A DNA stretch of 64,000 nt, from assembly GCF_045679555.1 (NCBI RefSeq), contig NC_092094.1, positions 10,224,319-10,288,318 on the forward strand, written 5' to 3'. Below the pieces are notes generated by a model. It did no database searches, had not been told where the DNA came from, and saw nothing but the letters and a program-made list of their open reading frames with translations. This document shows positions 46,780 to 59,500 of the stretch, in pieces. The stretch comes from Salvelinus alpinus (lineage: Eukaryota; Chordata; Actinopteri; Salmoniformes; Salmonidae). The translations under genes were made by a program, and so were the position numbers. Positions within the stretch are counted from its first letter, which is position 1; every line of letters starts with the position of its first letter.

Positions 46780-49700
46780 ATGGAGATTACTCGTGCCAGA
46801 CCATCGCTGTTTGGAGATATAGGTGAGTTGTTTTATTTGTGTCTCGCCTGTCTGAAAGTTCAAAGAGGCTAATGCTCATGACGTAAACAGCATGAATGCT
46901 TAACCCACAATCAAAATTATAGTAAAATATTTGTCATGCCTCTCCCTTGTTGAGTATTTTATTTAGCTGGCTTATTCAGGCCTAATATTAGAAAACGTTC
47001 TGCTCTTCCTTGTTTTACTGACCTAATTTGAGACCATCCAGCTAAGCTTGTTATAACAAGCTATTGACCAGTGTATTAGAGCATGTACTATTTTGTAGGC
47101 TACGTAGGTAACCTAGGTGATCCTTATATGACATTCATTCGTTGTGTCTAGCTTTTTTGCCGACCAGATCATTAATCTAGCCAATGTTGTCTAGATGTAA
47201 TACATTTAGGTTAGGGCAATGCCTATGCATGTCACCAACCATCACATAGACAGACAGCGGACGTCACATTGGGTAAGCCTCGTGGGGAGGGAGGGGCGGG
47301 TTTATGACAGGATTCACGTGGCGTGAGAGCGGCGTCTTGGACCAATGATTTATTGCCCTGGAGCTTATAAAGGGTTTCAGCTATAACTCAAGATCTAGCA
47401 CAGTGTTTTTTCAGTGCTTTACTTGGACTGAAATAGTTGCCGGTACTCATTTTGGGTGCCGCTAGTATTTATGTTTAGGTGCAGGGGCTCCACAATACTT
47501 TCGAGCTCATATTCTATAGTAGGAACAAGAGCTGAAGCGTTAGAAAATGTGAGGTGCCGGTGTTGTGCCGAATTTCACACCCCTGCCAGGACCCCCCCCC
47601 CCCCTTTGCGTGAAAGCGCACACACTCAACGCATCATTGTTGCTTGCTAGTTGAGATTTCTGCTCATCACTCCGTTGTCAGTTTAGCCTACATTTCACTG
47701 ATCTTAATAGCAGAAAGGATTTTTTTTATTTGTGCCCTTCAAGGCAGCTGTCAATGATCACGTTAGGCTTTCTATCATTTTTTTTTATGGCGGTTTGATC
47801 GCGGGGGAAGCACTAGTAATGTCTGCAGTTTTCGGTTTGGCTATTTGTTTCAAGTATATTAGTCTATAAATAAATCTCTTTGCCAAAATTCGTCATCTCT
47901 CCCATGTCTTATTCAACTAGTAGTTGTTCCGAAATGTTTATTGCTTGCCAACATTTTACTCCCTCCTCTATGTTTAATATAACACACACACACATTCATT
48001 ATTAATTTCGGTTGCCTATCCTGACATGAAGTTTGTTCTATAGAAAGTATTTGACTCTAGCCACAAAATTAAGGAAATTAGACGGGGAGGATTTCAGCAA
48101 GGCCATTTACTTGCCTGCCGAACCCCCCCCCCCTTCTAATTTCCTTAATTTTGTGGCTGGAGTCAAATAATTTCTGTGGCACACACTACTGGTCAACATG
48201 AGCTACCAAATTGATTATGAAGTGGGCCAGTCCCTGCAGTCCCAAGATAGAAGGGGGGGGGGGGGGGGCGGCAAGGCAAGAAAATGGCCTTGCCGAAATC
48301 CCCTTCTAATTTCCTTAATTTTGTCACTAATGTCAAATACTTTATGTGGCACACATCAGAGTCAAATACTTTCTATAGAACAAACTTTATGTCAGGATAG
48401 GCAACCATAATGAATGTATGTGTGTTATATTAAACATAGGGAGGGAGGATTCTGACAGGGGGAAGATTTTCGGCACAACACTGGTACTCAGCTCCAGTGA
48501 GCTCCTGCCCAAATCAAGAACTGACATTATTTAATAATAAATACAGACATAAATTAAAGGCCTACTTTGTGTAATGAGCTCAAATAATTTGACTGTAAAA
48601 TATATAATTGCCCTCTTTGTAATGTGAAAATTAGATCAACAGTTATTGGGCAGAATAAATAGATACAGGCATCATACAACATGTGCATGTGCAACGGATG
48701 TGAAATGGCTAGCTAGTTAGCGGTGGTGCGCACTAGCATCCTTTCAGTCGGTGACGTCACTCGCTCGGAGACTTGAAGTAGTGGTTCCCCTTGCTCTGCA
48801 GGGGCCGCGGCCTTTGTGGAGCGATGGGTAACGATGCTTCGTGGGCGACCGTTGTTGATGTGTGCAGAGGGTCCCTGGTTCGCGCCCGGGTCAGGGCGAG
48901 GGGACGGACGTAAAGTTAAACTGTTACACATGTACTGTCTGTATCATACAGTGAGCTTCAAAAGTATTGGGACAGTGGCAATTTTGTTGTTGTTTTGGCT
49001 CTGTACTCCAGCACTTTGATTTGAAATGATACAGTGACAATGAAGTTAAAGTGCAGAATGTCAGCTATAATTTGAGGCTCTTTTCATCCATATCGGGTGA
49101 ACCGTTGAGAAATTACAGCACTTTTTGTAGATATCCCCCCGTTTTAGAGGACCAAAAGTATTGGGACAAATTCACTTATATGTGTATTAAAGTAGTCAAA
49201 AGTTTACTATTTGGTCCCATATTCCTAGCACGCAATGACTACATCAAGCTTGTGACTCTACAAACTTGTTGGATGCATTTGATGTTCGTTTTGGTTGTGT
49301 TTCAGATTAATTAGTGCCCAATAGAAATTCATGGTAAATAATGTATTGTGTCATTTTAAATCACGTTTTTATTGTAAATAGAATAGAATATGTTTCTAAA
49401 CACTTCTACATTAATGTGGATACTGCCATGATTACAGTTAGTCATGAAGGAATCGTGAATAATGATGAGTGAGAAAGTTACAGGCACACAAATATCATAC
49501 CCCCAAGACATGCTAATTTACATTTACATTTTAGTCATTTAGCAGACGCTCTTATCCAGAGCGACTTACAGTAGAGTGCATACATTTTATTACATTTTTA
49601 CATACTGAGACAAGGATATCCCTACCGGCCAAGAGCAGACGCTCTTATCCAGAGCGACTTACAGTAGAGTGCATACATTTTATTATTATATATTTTTTTA

Positions 49701-52219
49701 CATACTGAGACAAGGATATCCCTACCGGCCAAACCCTCCCTACCGGCCAAACCCTCCCTAACCCGGACGACGCTATGCCAATTGTGCGTCGCCCCAATCT
49801 CTTACCATTACAATAACATGGGAGGCTAGCATTTCTTTTTGGGGGGGTATGATATTTGTGCGTCTAACTTTCGCACTCATAATTATTCATGATTCATTCA
49901 GGATTATCCGTAATCATGGTAGCATCCACATTAATGTAGAAGTGTTTAATAACATATTCTATTCTTATTTACAATAAAAGTGACTCAAAAATTATTTTGG
50001 ACGAAGTGCCAAAGTGGTGGAGTCATAACAACAAAACATGTGTCACTGTCCCAATACTTTTGGAGCTTTTGGAGCCCAATACTTTTTGGAGCATATATAG
50101 GAATTCATTGCTTTTCTCCCTCCCTCCCCGCCTGCAGCTCATGGCCTGGGGTTCTGGACAGACCGTTCGGCGGTACACGAGGCAGCAGCCCAGGGCAAGG
50201 CTCTTCAGCTACAGAAGCTGATCCAGGGAGGGGCAGCAGTCAACATAGTGGCTGTGGACTCCATAACCCCCCTCCACGAGGCCTGCATACAGGGACAGAC
50301 ACAGTGTGTCCGGTTGCTGTTGGATGCTGGCGCTCACGTGAGTCAGAGGGCTATTTTTCTCTTGTGACAGGTCTGTCGGTAGTGGTACTACTGCTGAATC
50401 TGGAAACCTTAGGGTGGTGACTTATCTGCAGTAACCCCTACATGCAAACAACTGTGACTGTTTCTGTGAGGGCCGGGAGACATTTGAATAGAAGCAAAAT
50501 TCAGAATTTGAGGGGGAGATAGTCCCTGGGAGCCTAAGGGTTTTTAGATTTGAAATTACACATTGATTTGTTATAAGACTGTTATAAAATGGACCATCAA
50601 TAGTTCAGATTCTCTATTTAAGGACTCTTGAGGGGTATCGGTGAACAACAAATGTTGTGCTGTAATGTTGATTTGTGTGTGCCTGTCTGTCTGTCTATCT
50701 GTCTGTCTCACTCAGGTGGATGCGCGGAACATTGACGGCAGTACCCCTCTGTGCGATGCCTGCGCTGCGGGTAGCCTGGAGTGTGTGAAACTACTCATAC
50801 AGCACGGGGCTACGGTCAACCCTCCGCTGTTCACCTTCTCACCCCTCCACGAGGCCTGCATGGGGGGTACATGTTCATGTGTTGTGAGGGGGGGGGGGGG
50901 GCTGCAGCCACACACACAGTATAAAGAACACACACATACACTGGGATAATGGGATACATCTGCATTGCTTGCTGTTAGGGGGTTTTAGGCTGGGTTTCTG
51001 TATAGCACTTTGTGACATCGGCTGATGTAAAAAAGGGCTTTATAAATACATTTGATTGATTGATATTGTGTTGTTAGTCCCCCTCAATACCCAAGTGTCA
51101 AACTATGACTGACGTGTGTGTGTGTGTGTTACAGGTAACTCTGACTGCGTTCAGCTCATGATAGATGTGGGAGCTCTGATGGAGGCCCATGACTGCCACT
51201 TCGGCACACCGTTACATGTAGCGTGTGCCAGACAACACTTTGACTGCGCCAAGGTGCTCCTCAATGCAGGTGGGTGAACCACATTGTGGTAATATTATTT
51301 CAAAATGTTGTTTTGCTCCTGATCATTCAAAGACCATTAATGGGACTGTGCTCTCTCAAGTAAATGAGTAACCTAACCTTAAAAATAAGGTGAAATTTGA
51401 GAGATTGAGAAACGTCCGACGTACATTTGAAAGCGTTACATAAATTCCAACCCTAACTTGATCTTGAAACTCTGCAGTTAAAAATTTTTCTGTACTTTTT
51501 GATGCAGGTTGTAATTTTCAGAATGTGTGTAACGGTAAGTCTCGATCACTTTCCTTTAAAATCAAACCTTTTCATCTTCTCCAAGGGGCGAACGTAAACG
51601 CTGCCAAGCTCCACGAGACGGCGCTCCATCACGCAGCCAAAGTAAAGAACGTGGATCTGATCGAGCTGCTCATTGAGTTCGGTGGGAACATATATGCCAG
51701 GGACAACCTGGGCAAAAAGCCCATCAACTACACAAGTCAAGGGTCTCCCACCAATATCTGCCTAGAGTTCTATGAAAGTAAGTATTTCCACGTAGGTAGA
51801 AAAGACTAGAAAAGTCTAGAGATTATCCTATGTATGAAAATATGATCTTCAAAGAGAGATTTTCACACTACTGAGCAGAGCTGAGCTGCATTTGTTATGC
51901 ATCCACCGTAGTTGCTGGAACCATGCTGGAGAGGACAATGTGAAAATAAAATATTTAAGAATATATTAGAACCTCACAATGCAGTTCAGGTTGGCACAAC
52001 AGTATGAAAAGGGGTAATATAATATAATTATCTCAACTGACATGCTTTCGCTCTTTCCCAGATACTCCCCTCAGTCTACAACAGATCAGCAGGATAGCTC
52101 TGAGAACAGCACTGGGCAGAAGAGCCCTGGACGACGTGTCCAAACTGGGCTTGCCCAATCGCATCACCTGCTACCTCTCATATCAGCCACCACCAGATCT
52201 GGACTTTGACTACTTCTAA
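46780..52219 (+). CDS. asb13: asb13, ankyrin repeat and SOCS box protein 13, complete
   Basis: Six exons: 46780-46822, 50138-50337, 50716-50866, 51135-51269, 51586-51777 and 52062-52219. Phases match at every junction (879 nt, 292 residues; human ASB13 is 278 from memory). Exon 1 reads MEITRARPSLFGDI. Ankyrin repeats include VDSITPLHEACIQGQTQCVR, VDARNIDGSTPLCDACAAGS, HDCHFGTPLHVACARQHFDC and LHETALHHAAKVKNVDLIEL. The C-terminal SOCS box has BC-box-like SLQQISRIALRTALG and Cul5-box-like LGLPNRITCYLSY. Family knowledge: SOCS-box proteins bring substrates to Elongin B/C-Cullin5 ubiquitin ligases; ASB13 substrates cannot be read from sequence. The tail PPPDLDFDYF extends past the usual end. Most introns carry transposons. 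Confidence 0.93.
47552..48500. mobile_element. Large nested inverted repeat in asb13 intron 1
   Basis: The outer arm 47959-48060 (cctatcctgacatgaagttt, ctatagaaagtatttgactc) pairs with 48356-48447. Inner copies of ccacaaaattaaggaaatta lie inverted at about 48061, 48139 and 48305. A farther pair, gtgttgtgccgaa / ttcggcacaacac, lies at about 47562 and 48467. C and G runs mark the inner loops. Probably a fold-back transposon. Confidence 0.6.
48715..48930 (+). mobile_element. tRNA-related SINE-like repeat in asb13 intron 1
   Basis: GC-rich sequence with agcgatgggtaacgatgctt and a B-box-like cctggttcgcgcccgg. It looks like a dispersed salmonid repeat rather than a gene. Confidence 0.45.
48951..50075. 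mobile_element. Inverted-repeat DNA element carrying a SINE, asb13 intron 1
   Basis: The left terminus cttcaaaagtattgggacag and right terminus ctgtcccaatacttttggag are inverted. Long internal arms also pair (cacttctacattaatgtgga near 49400 with tccacattaatgtagaagtg near 49925). No transposase is recognised. A SINE interrupts it at about 49506-49800. Confidence 0.65.
49516..49795 (-). mobile_element. Antisense SINE with an internal duplication
   Basis: The SINE tail gtcatttagcagacgctctt is followed by the body ccctaccggccaa. A stretch of about 115 bp containing gcagacgctcttatccagag is then repeated before the rest of the body. The tRNA-like head is missing. Confidence 0.7.
50965..51062 (+). 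repeat. Dispersed repeat tail in asb13 intron 3
   Basis: ttttaggctgggtttctgta, agcactttgtgacatcggct and gggctttataaatacatttg, the tail also present at about 45705-45780. Confidence 0.7.
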
Positions 52220-52272
52220 CAAGCCCCATCCTACTTCTAACAAGCCCCATCCTACTTCTAACAAGCCCCATC
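52208..52272 (+). repeat. Triplicated 21-bp unit over the asb13 stop codon
   Basis: The unit tacttctaacaagccccatcc minus its last base fits three times in tandem. The first copy supplies the terminal Tyr-Phe-stop of Asb13; the others lie in the 3' UTR. Each copy contains an in-frame TAA, so read-through would meet two more stops. Confidence 0.85.
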
Positions 52273-53325
52273 CTTTTTATGAGTCTGTTTTGTCTTGTGC
52301 CGAACGATTCCACCACATAGGAATAAGCCTGGTCCCAGGTCTGTTTGTGTTTTTGTCAATGCCAACTCATTGTAATGCTGACATTTTTTCAACCAATTAG
52401 CATAACAATGGCTGATTGCACAAACAGACTGGCACTCAGACTAGATGGGAATGAAGATGCAGGGTAGCCTGGTCCCAGATCTGTTTGCGCGTTCTTGCCA
52501 ACTCCTATTGTCATTGTCAGGCTAAAAACACATTGACAACGACTATAGGAGTTGTTTATACAATACAAACAGATCTGGGACCAGGCTAGAAGTAAGAGAG
52601 CCCAAACTCATTTGTTAGAGTTATGGTTTCAGTTAAACTACAATGAAAAGTAGGGATATAAATGTAAGCTTACTGATGTGACAGGTGTCAGCTAGCTATG
52701 CTCGAAAGACTGAGGGCGATACTCAATCTGTATCGCTGAAGGGTTATATTTCTATTCATCTGTAAAGGTCATTTCTGATTGAACCGAGATATGCAGCGTT
52801 CACCTTAAATGCAGTCTCTACAATACGGATTGAATCTAGGCCTAAGCGTTCCCACTAAGCATAGTCTTATGCTTGGACCCAGATCTATTTGTCCTGCCTT
52901 ATGTTTGGGATGTTGTGCCTTGCCAACTGCAAGACGGCACAAACAGATCTGGGACCAGGCTAGTCTGTCCAACCTTTCTGAATTCTTAAATCTTTTAGCT
53001 AAGCTTTTAGGATTGTGTAATTATGTGTAAATATCAAACATATATGTTTATTTTGAATAATGTGTATATAAACTATGTAAATAATACAAATTATTTGATT
53101 TATGTAAATTCCATGAATACTGTATATGTCTATTTTGAGTTTATAAGTGTTGCATTTTGTCTTCTTCTGTATGGTTGGAGTGTTAGAAATGAGGGTGTTG
53201 TCGCAGGGGTCAAGTGCACACCCCTTGAAATTAATTTGCTATCATATTAATTGATTGTATTGTTCTTAATACTTTTTACTCTTCCATTGTTGCTTTACTG
53301 AAAATAAATGATGCACACTACCAGT
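52220..53325 (+). other. asb13: asb13 3' UTR with three hairpin repeats
   Basis: Runs from the stop codon to a polyadenylation signal near 53303. Three copies of a short palindromic repeat lie at about 52329-52442, 52465-52590 and 52869-52968. Arms read agcctggtcccagatctgtt at one end and aacagatctgggaccaggct at the other. The middle copy has the best-matched arms. Confidence 0.65.
53303..53308 (+). promoter_or_regulatory. asb13: Candidate asb13 polyadenylation signal
   Basis: AATAAA about 1.08 kb after the asb13 stop codon. A Tc1-like element begins about 9 bp further on, so the cleavage site may lie at or inside the transposon end. Confidence 0.45.
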
Positions 53326-54807
53326 CAAAAGTTGGGACACACCTACTCATTCAAGGGTTTTTCTTTGTTTTTACTATTTTCTACATTGTAGCATAATAGT
53401 GAAGACATCAAAACTATGAAATAACACATATAGAATCATGTAGTAACCAAAAAAGTGTTCAACAAATCTAAATATATTTTATATTCTTCAAAGTAGCCAC
53501 CCTTTGCCTTGATGACAGCTTTGCACACTCTTTGCATTCTCTCAACCAGCTTCATAAGATAGTCACCTGGAATGCATTTCAATTAACAGGTGTGCCTTGT
53601 TAAATGTTAATTTGTGGAATTTCTTTCCTTTTTAATGCGTTGAGCCAATAAGTTGCGTTGTGACCAGGTAGGTGTGGTATACAGAACATAGTCCTATTTG
53701 GCAAGAACAGTTCAAATAAGCAAAGAAATTACTTTAAGACATGAAGGTCAGTCAATCCGGAAAATGTCAAGAACTTTGAAAGTTTCTTCAAGTGCAGTTG
53801 CAAAAACCATCAAGCGCTATGATGAAACTGGCTCTCACAAGGACCGCCATAGGAAAGGAAGACCCAGAGTTACCTCTGCTGCAGAGGATACGTTCATTAG
53901 TTACCAGCCTCAGAAATTGCAGTCCAAATATGTGCTTCACAGAGTTCAAGTAACAGACACATCTCAACATCAACTGTTCAGAGACTGCGTGAATCAGGCC
54001 TTCATTGTCAAATTGCTGCAAAGAAACCACTACTAAAGGACACCAATAAGAAGAAGATAATTGCTTGGACCAAGAAACACGAGAAATGGACATTAGACCG
54101 GTGGAAATCTGTCCTTTGGTTCCAACCGCCGTGTCTTTGTGAGATGCAGAGTAGGTGAACGGATGATCTCTGCATGTGTGGTTCCCACCGTGAAGCATGG
54201 AGGAGGAGGTGTCATGGTGCTTTGCTGGTGATACTGTCAGTGATTAATTTAGAATTCAAGGCACACTTAACCAGCATCGCTACCACATTATTCTGCAGCG
54301 AATAATGCTGGTTTGTGCTTAGTGGGACTATCATTTGTTTTTCAACAGGACAATGACCCAACACACCTCCAGGCTGTGTAAGGGCTATTTGACCAAGAAG
54401 GAGAGTGATGGAGTGCTGCATCAGATGACTTGGCCTCCACAATCACCCGACCTCAACCCAATTGAGATGGTTCGGGATGAGTTGGCCCGCAGAGTGAAGG
54501 AAAAGCAGCCAACAAGCATATGTGGGAACTCCTTCAAGACTGTTGGAAAATCATTCCAGATGAAGCTGGTTGAGAGAATGCCAAGAGTGTGCAACACTGT
54601 CATCAAGGCAAAGAGCATCTAATTTGAAGAATCTCAAATATGAAATATATTTTGTTTTGTTTAACACTTTTTTGGTTACTACATGATTCTATATGTGTTA
54701 TTTCATAGTTTTGATGTCTTCACTATTATTCTGCAATGTAGAAAATAGTAAAAATAAAGAAAAACCCTTGAATGAGTAGGTGTGCCCAAACATTTGACTG
54801 GTACTGT
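53317..54807 (+). mobile_element. Tc1-like transposon, near full length, degenerate
   Basis: The left terminus accagtcaaaagttgggaca and right terminus catttgactggtactgta are inverted, with similarity over about 200 bp at each end. Same family as the remnants at 5427, 12206-18043 and 40415. Lies directly after asb13. Confidence 0.88.
53698..54622 (+). pseudogene. Tc1-like transposase, broken (53-kb element)
   Basis: N-terminal HTH half at 53698-54036 ([39 protein letters not shown]) ends in a premature stop. C-terminal half at 54335-54622 includes [20 protein letters not shown] and VERMPRVCNTVIKAK. The first catalytic Asp region near 54100 is deleted or scrambled (ctttggttccaaccgcc). Confidence 0.88.
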
Positions 54808-55065
54808 ATTATATGTTGGAACATGTATACCGAGTACCAAGCAGTGGCATATTCACAATACTTTTTGAAGAGAAATGCAGAACTACTGTGTGGTTAACAT
54901 TAGCTTTTATCTGAAATGACAAACTGTCACAGTTAACAGTATGTTGGAGAATGGGGAAGGAACATCTTGTCTGGTGGATGTAGCCGTGGAAGTAGGGGCT
55001 TTCCAGGGTTAAAACGATTGCACAAGTAAGCATGGTTTAGCGGTCACTGTCAGCTTCCGAGCATG

Positions 55066-55217
55066 CTGACACACACACACACACTAGAGGACTTCCTCTT
55101 TCTTCACATCAGAGGTCTTGTTCTCTCCACCAGTGACAACTGACACACACACACACTAGAGGACTTCCTCTTTCTTCACATCAGAGGTCTTGTTCTCTCC
55201 ACCAGTGACAGCTGACA
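55066..55217. repeat. About 74-bp tandem duplication
   Basis: Two near-identical copies of a unit with (ac)n, ctagaggacttcctctttct and gtcttgttctctccaccagt. It lies just past the likely net1 polyadenylation site. Confidence 0.85.
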
Positions 55218-55244
55218 CACGGAAATCTCACAGCATTGAAGCTC

Positions 55245-55256
55245 TTTATTTTTATT
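55245..55256 (-). promoter_or_regulatory. net1: Candidate net1 polyadenylation signal(s)
   Basis: Two AATAAA hexamers in tandem on the minus strand, about 1.3 kb after the net1 stop codon. Sequence 55260-56556 would be net1 3' UTR; no other feature is seen there. Confidence 0.4.
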
Positions 55257-56556
55257 TGAAAAGGAATTAAATATCAGACACACACAGATAGCTTCTCACA
55301 GATTTCCCCTCGGATAATCTTTAATTGGTCTTTCCCTTTTCACTATCCATACAAAGCATTCCAGTGATACTTTTTCCCTCTCTTTGCACACAGCATAACT
55401 TGTGGTTGATCATGCAGTTTCATGCTTCTCTCACCTCCAGTTCTCAAGAGAACCCATTCTGAAACCTTTACTTTCCCACCATTAATACAACTCAGTTGCG
55501 GTTCAATTCTCTACCCTTCTCTCCTTCACGGATTTAAAAGGAACGGGCTGGTTTAAGGAATATGTTAGAAACTCCCCTTCTGCCGTTCTTACACTAATCC
55601 AAGACTTATAAAATGTGTGAGAGTGAACACTTCCCTGTGAAGGAGGGTAGAAAATTGGCACACAAGTTACCGAGCCTTCTCATAACAACATACTCATTTC
55701 ATCCTTTGTCACCTTTGTCTCCACAACAACACATCAGACAGTTGACTAATATTTGCATGTGGTCTGCACTGTGTACACTACTGAAGATCAACCTCAACAC
55801 ATGGTGCTGCATGGAAAGAGAGGCTCCAGTCTCAAAATGGCACCCCATACCCGATATAGTGTAACTACTTTTGACCAGGCCACATAGGGCTCTGAACCAA
55901 AAAATACATGGAATAGGCTGTCATTTGGGACACAGAGAAACGGCTCAACGAAGCCAGCACGGGCCTTTTTAATAGTAACGAAGAACACACTGACCAACCC
56001 TGTAGAAATAATGACTTATCAAATCAAGTGGTTAATAATTAATAATTCCAGTTCCAAGCAACATATATTCTTATTCTAAGAGCTAAAACAGTGCTATTTT
56101 GTATAAAAACAGAGTTAGTCATTTTAACATAAAAAGTGTAAAATCCTAATTCTCATAACCGCTGTAAACCATTTTCAGTCACATTGGTTGGCAAATATCA
56201 TTCCCTTGTAAAGTAAACCAATAATCTTTTCTAAAACTTTTTTTTCTCCTGAAATTTACAGAACTCTTCAGTTTTATTGGTTTGCAGTGCACACTGGACG
56301 GATGTGATTGGACAGTTTTGACATAGCTGCTACATGGTCGTCCCGGTACATCACTGCTATTTGTCAGACATATTATTTTATGCAAAATCACTACTTGACA
56401 GACAGGTGCCATGGAAATTCACGAGTAGCCTACACATTAATATCACAAGTAAGAAGTCCAACATAACACCATAGAAGAAGACACAGTAAAAATACAAATG
56501 AATGAAGGTGTACAGGTGTAGACATCCCACTGGCCTCCATGGACTCTTCCGTTCTC

Positions 56557-59500
56557 CTAAACCCCGGTCTCTTTCCTCCTGCGATGCGTACCACGGCTCC
56601 ACTCTCTTTTGATTTTACTTGAAGAACCAGACCTGGGGAGTGTCTCTGTGCCTTTACACCCCAGGATTGGCTCACCGACCTGGGAGCAGACGTTCTCATC
56701 TGCCCCCACCATATCAGACATGGACACCACAGAAGAACGACGCTTGGCCCTGGTCATGGTTGTAGCCTCACTGCGCTGATCTCTGAGTGGCGCCCTCTGC
56801 TGTCGAGGTTGGGCGTCGATGGCGCTGCGGAGACAGTTGAGCCACTGCTGCTTGTGGAAGACGTCGTTGACCTGCAGGGTGTGAGACTGGCCGTGGGTCG
56901 GGTCCAGGGAGGTCACGCGGAACACGTTCTTAGCTGGAGGACAGAGAGAGAGGGAGACAAATTGCAGATGATATAAACGGTCGTTCATGGTAAAACACAT
57001 CCACATATAATACCTCCTAAAGCACAACTGGAAGAAACTGCACATCTCCTAGGTCTCAGTATCTGTCCCAAAGGATCATGAACCCAGTAAAATATAGGTG
57101 GTGTTAACGACACACAGGATATTGTGTCAGCGACTCATAAACTGGGCATTTAATCCTGAGTGCAGAGATCTACTTGTCCAACGCATTTTGAAAAAGGAAT
57201 TGAAGAAAGTCTAATTGAAACAATTGAGCCCCAGACCATAACACCTCACCGTTCTCCCCGTGGCTGAAGGCCATCCCATAAGGAACAGACAGACTCTGCA
57301 GTAACTCACCTTTCTCCCCCTGGCTGAAGGCCCTCCCATAACGAACAGACAGACTCTGCAGTAACTCACCTTTCTCCCCCTGGCTGAAGGCCATCCCATA
57401 AGGAACAGACAGACCCTGCAGTAACTCACCTTTCTCCCCCTGGCTGAAGGCCATCCCATAAGGAACAGACAGACTCTGCAGTAACTCACCTTTCTCCCCC
57501 TGGCTGAAGGCCATCCCATAAGGAACAGACAGACCCTGCAGTAACTCACCTTTCTCCCCCTGGCTGAAAGCCCCTCTGAATGACCCTCCCATGCGTACGT
57601 CTCCATCCTGCAGGTCCTCCAGAGCCAGGTCTCTGATGGGGAGGGGCTGACGGTACACCTGGTAGCAGCTCCGCTCATTACGCGTCACCGGCCTCGTCAG
57701 CACCAGCAGCTCAGAGAACAGGAACACATGCAGTTTCTACACAACACACAGAGTTATCATAACACGTCTGGTACTGTGAAGCACTGTGACAACTACTAAT
57801 GTAAAACACGCTTTATAAATACATTTGATTAATTGAAGGGGGGGGGGGGGTAAACTTTACACTGAGAAGAAAAACAGAAAGCCTGGATACATGTTAGTTG
57901 GAGGGGGCATAAAGCCATACAGAACAGGCTGTATTGCTATAATTGCTATAACAATGCTCACCGAGCCACTCTTGTTGCGTAGCTCTCCATGACACAGCAA
58001 GGTCTTGCAGTTGTCGATGAGCGGGTCTCTCTGCCTGTCATCCAGATACTCCAGCTTATTAATGTAGTACTGACTCTCTGACTCTCCCTTCCTCATGTTG
58101 ATGTCAGACAACACACTCTGGATGATGGCCACCTGGAATCACAGTGTTACACTTCAGACAAGTCTTAAGAAAGTAATTTTTAATAAATGTATAATTCTAT
58201 TAGCATGTATGGCTGTATCGTTTGTAACTTTATGATGCATCTGATAACTGTGTGTGTGATGATGTCAGTGAGCAGCGTAGGGTAGTGTGGGTGCTCTCTA
58301 CAAACCGCTTTCTCCAGACAGGGTACATCAGGGTGATCTGGTGGTGTATGCCTCAGTATCTCTCTCAGCAGTAGGGGGTATTTGACCAGCCGGCTCCTGG
58401 GTATATCCAGGAAGCTCCACAGGTCCAGCTTCCTACTGAAGGGAGACTCCAGGCAGCGCTGCAGGAAGTCCTGAACCCTCCGGTCCTGCTTCTTCTGGTC
58501 CAACAGGGCCTTGGCAGCCAGCTGGTTACTGCAATAGTCTTTGTAAGCATTCAAACCTGGCAACTAGAGGAAGACAGGGGGATCATGAAGATGAGTCTAC
58601 ACATTCTCTTTTTCATTCCCCAAAAAATAAAGAAATGAAAGACAAGTAGTTTCATCCCTGTACGCATTCAGACAAGGAAACTTGGAAGAGAAGAAGACAG
58701 TGTCATTTTCAGATCATGGAAATGTGTCTGCTTTTTAAGCAAAAGAGAAGAAGACAGTGTCATTTTCAGATCATGGAAATGTGTCTGCTTTTTAAGCAAA
58801 AGAGGAGAAGACAGTGTCATTTTCAGATCATGGAAATGTGTCTGCTTTTTAAGCAAAAGAGAAGAAGATGATCCAAGATGGCATCTGACTCCTCTCTCTC
58901 TCTAAAGACGGGGAGAAGAAGGTCAAAGATGGCATCTGACTCCTCTCTCTCTCTAAAGACGGGGAGAAGAAGGTCAAAGATGGCATCTGACTCCTCTCTC
59001 TCTAAAGACGGGGAGAAGAAGGTCAAAGATGGCAGCTGACTCCTCTCTCTCTCTCTAAAGACGGGGAGAAGAAGGTCAAAGATGGCAGCTGACTCCTCTC
59101 TCTCTCTAAAGACGGGGAGAAGAAGGTCAAAGATGGCATCTGACTCCTCTCTCTCTCTAAAGACGGGGAGAAGAAGGTCAAAGATAGCATCTGACTCCTC
59201 TCTCTCTCTAAAGACGGGGAGAAGAAGGTCAAAGATAGCATCTGACTCCTCTCTCTCTCTAAAGACGGGGAGAAGAAGGTCAAAGATGGCAGCTGACTCC
59301 TCTCTCTCTCTAAAGACGGGGAGAAGAAGGTCAAAGATGGCATCTGCGGATGAAGGCAACAGGTGGGGGCGAGAGCATGAAGCTTTATTTCATAAATAAA
59401 CAAAAACACATTCATTCTAAATATTGGCGATGTGAGAAAGATTTTACATTTCAAGTTTATTTGCAATGTGTAATTAATACATTGGAAATCTTACTCACTC

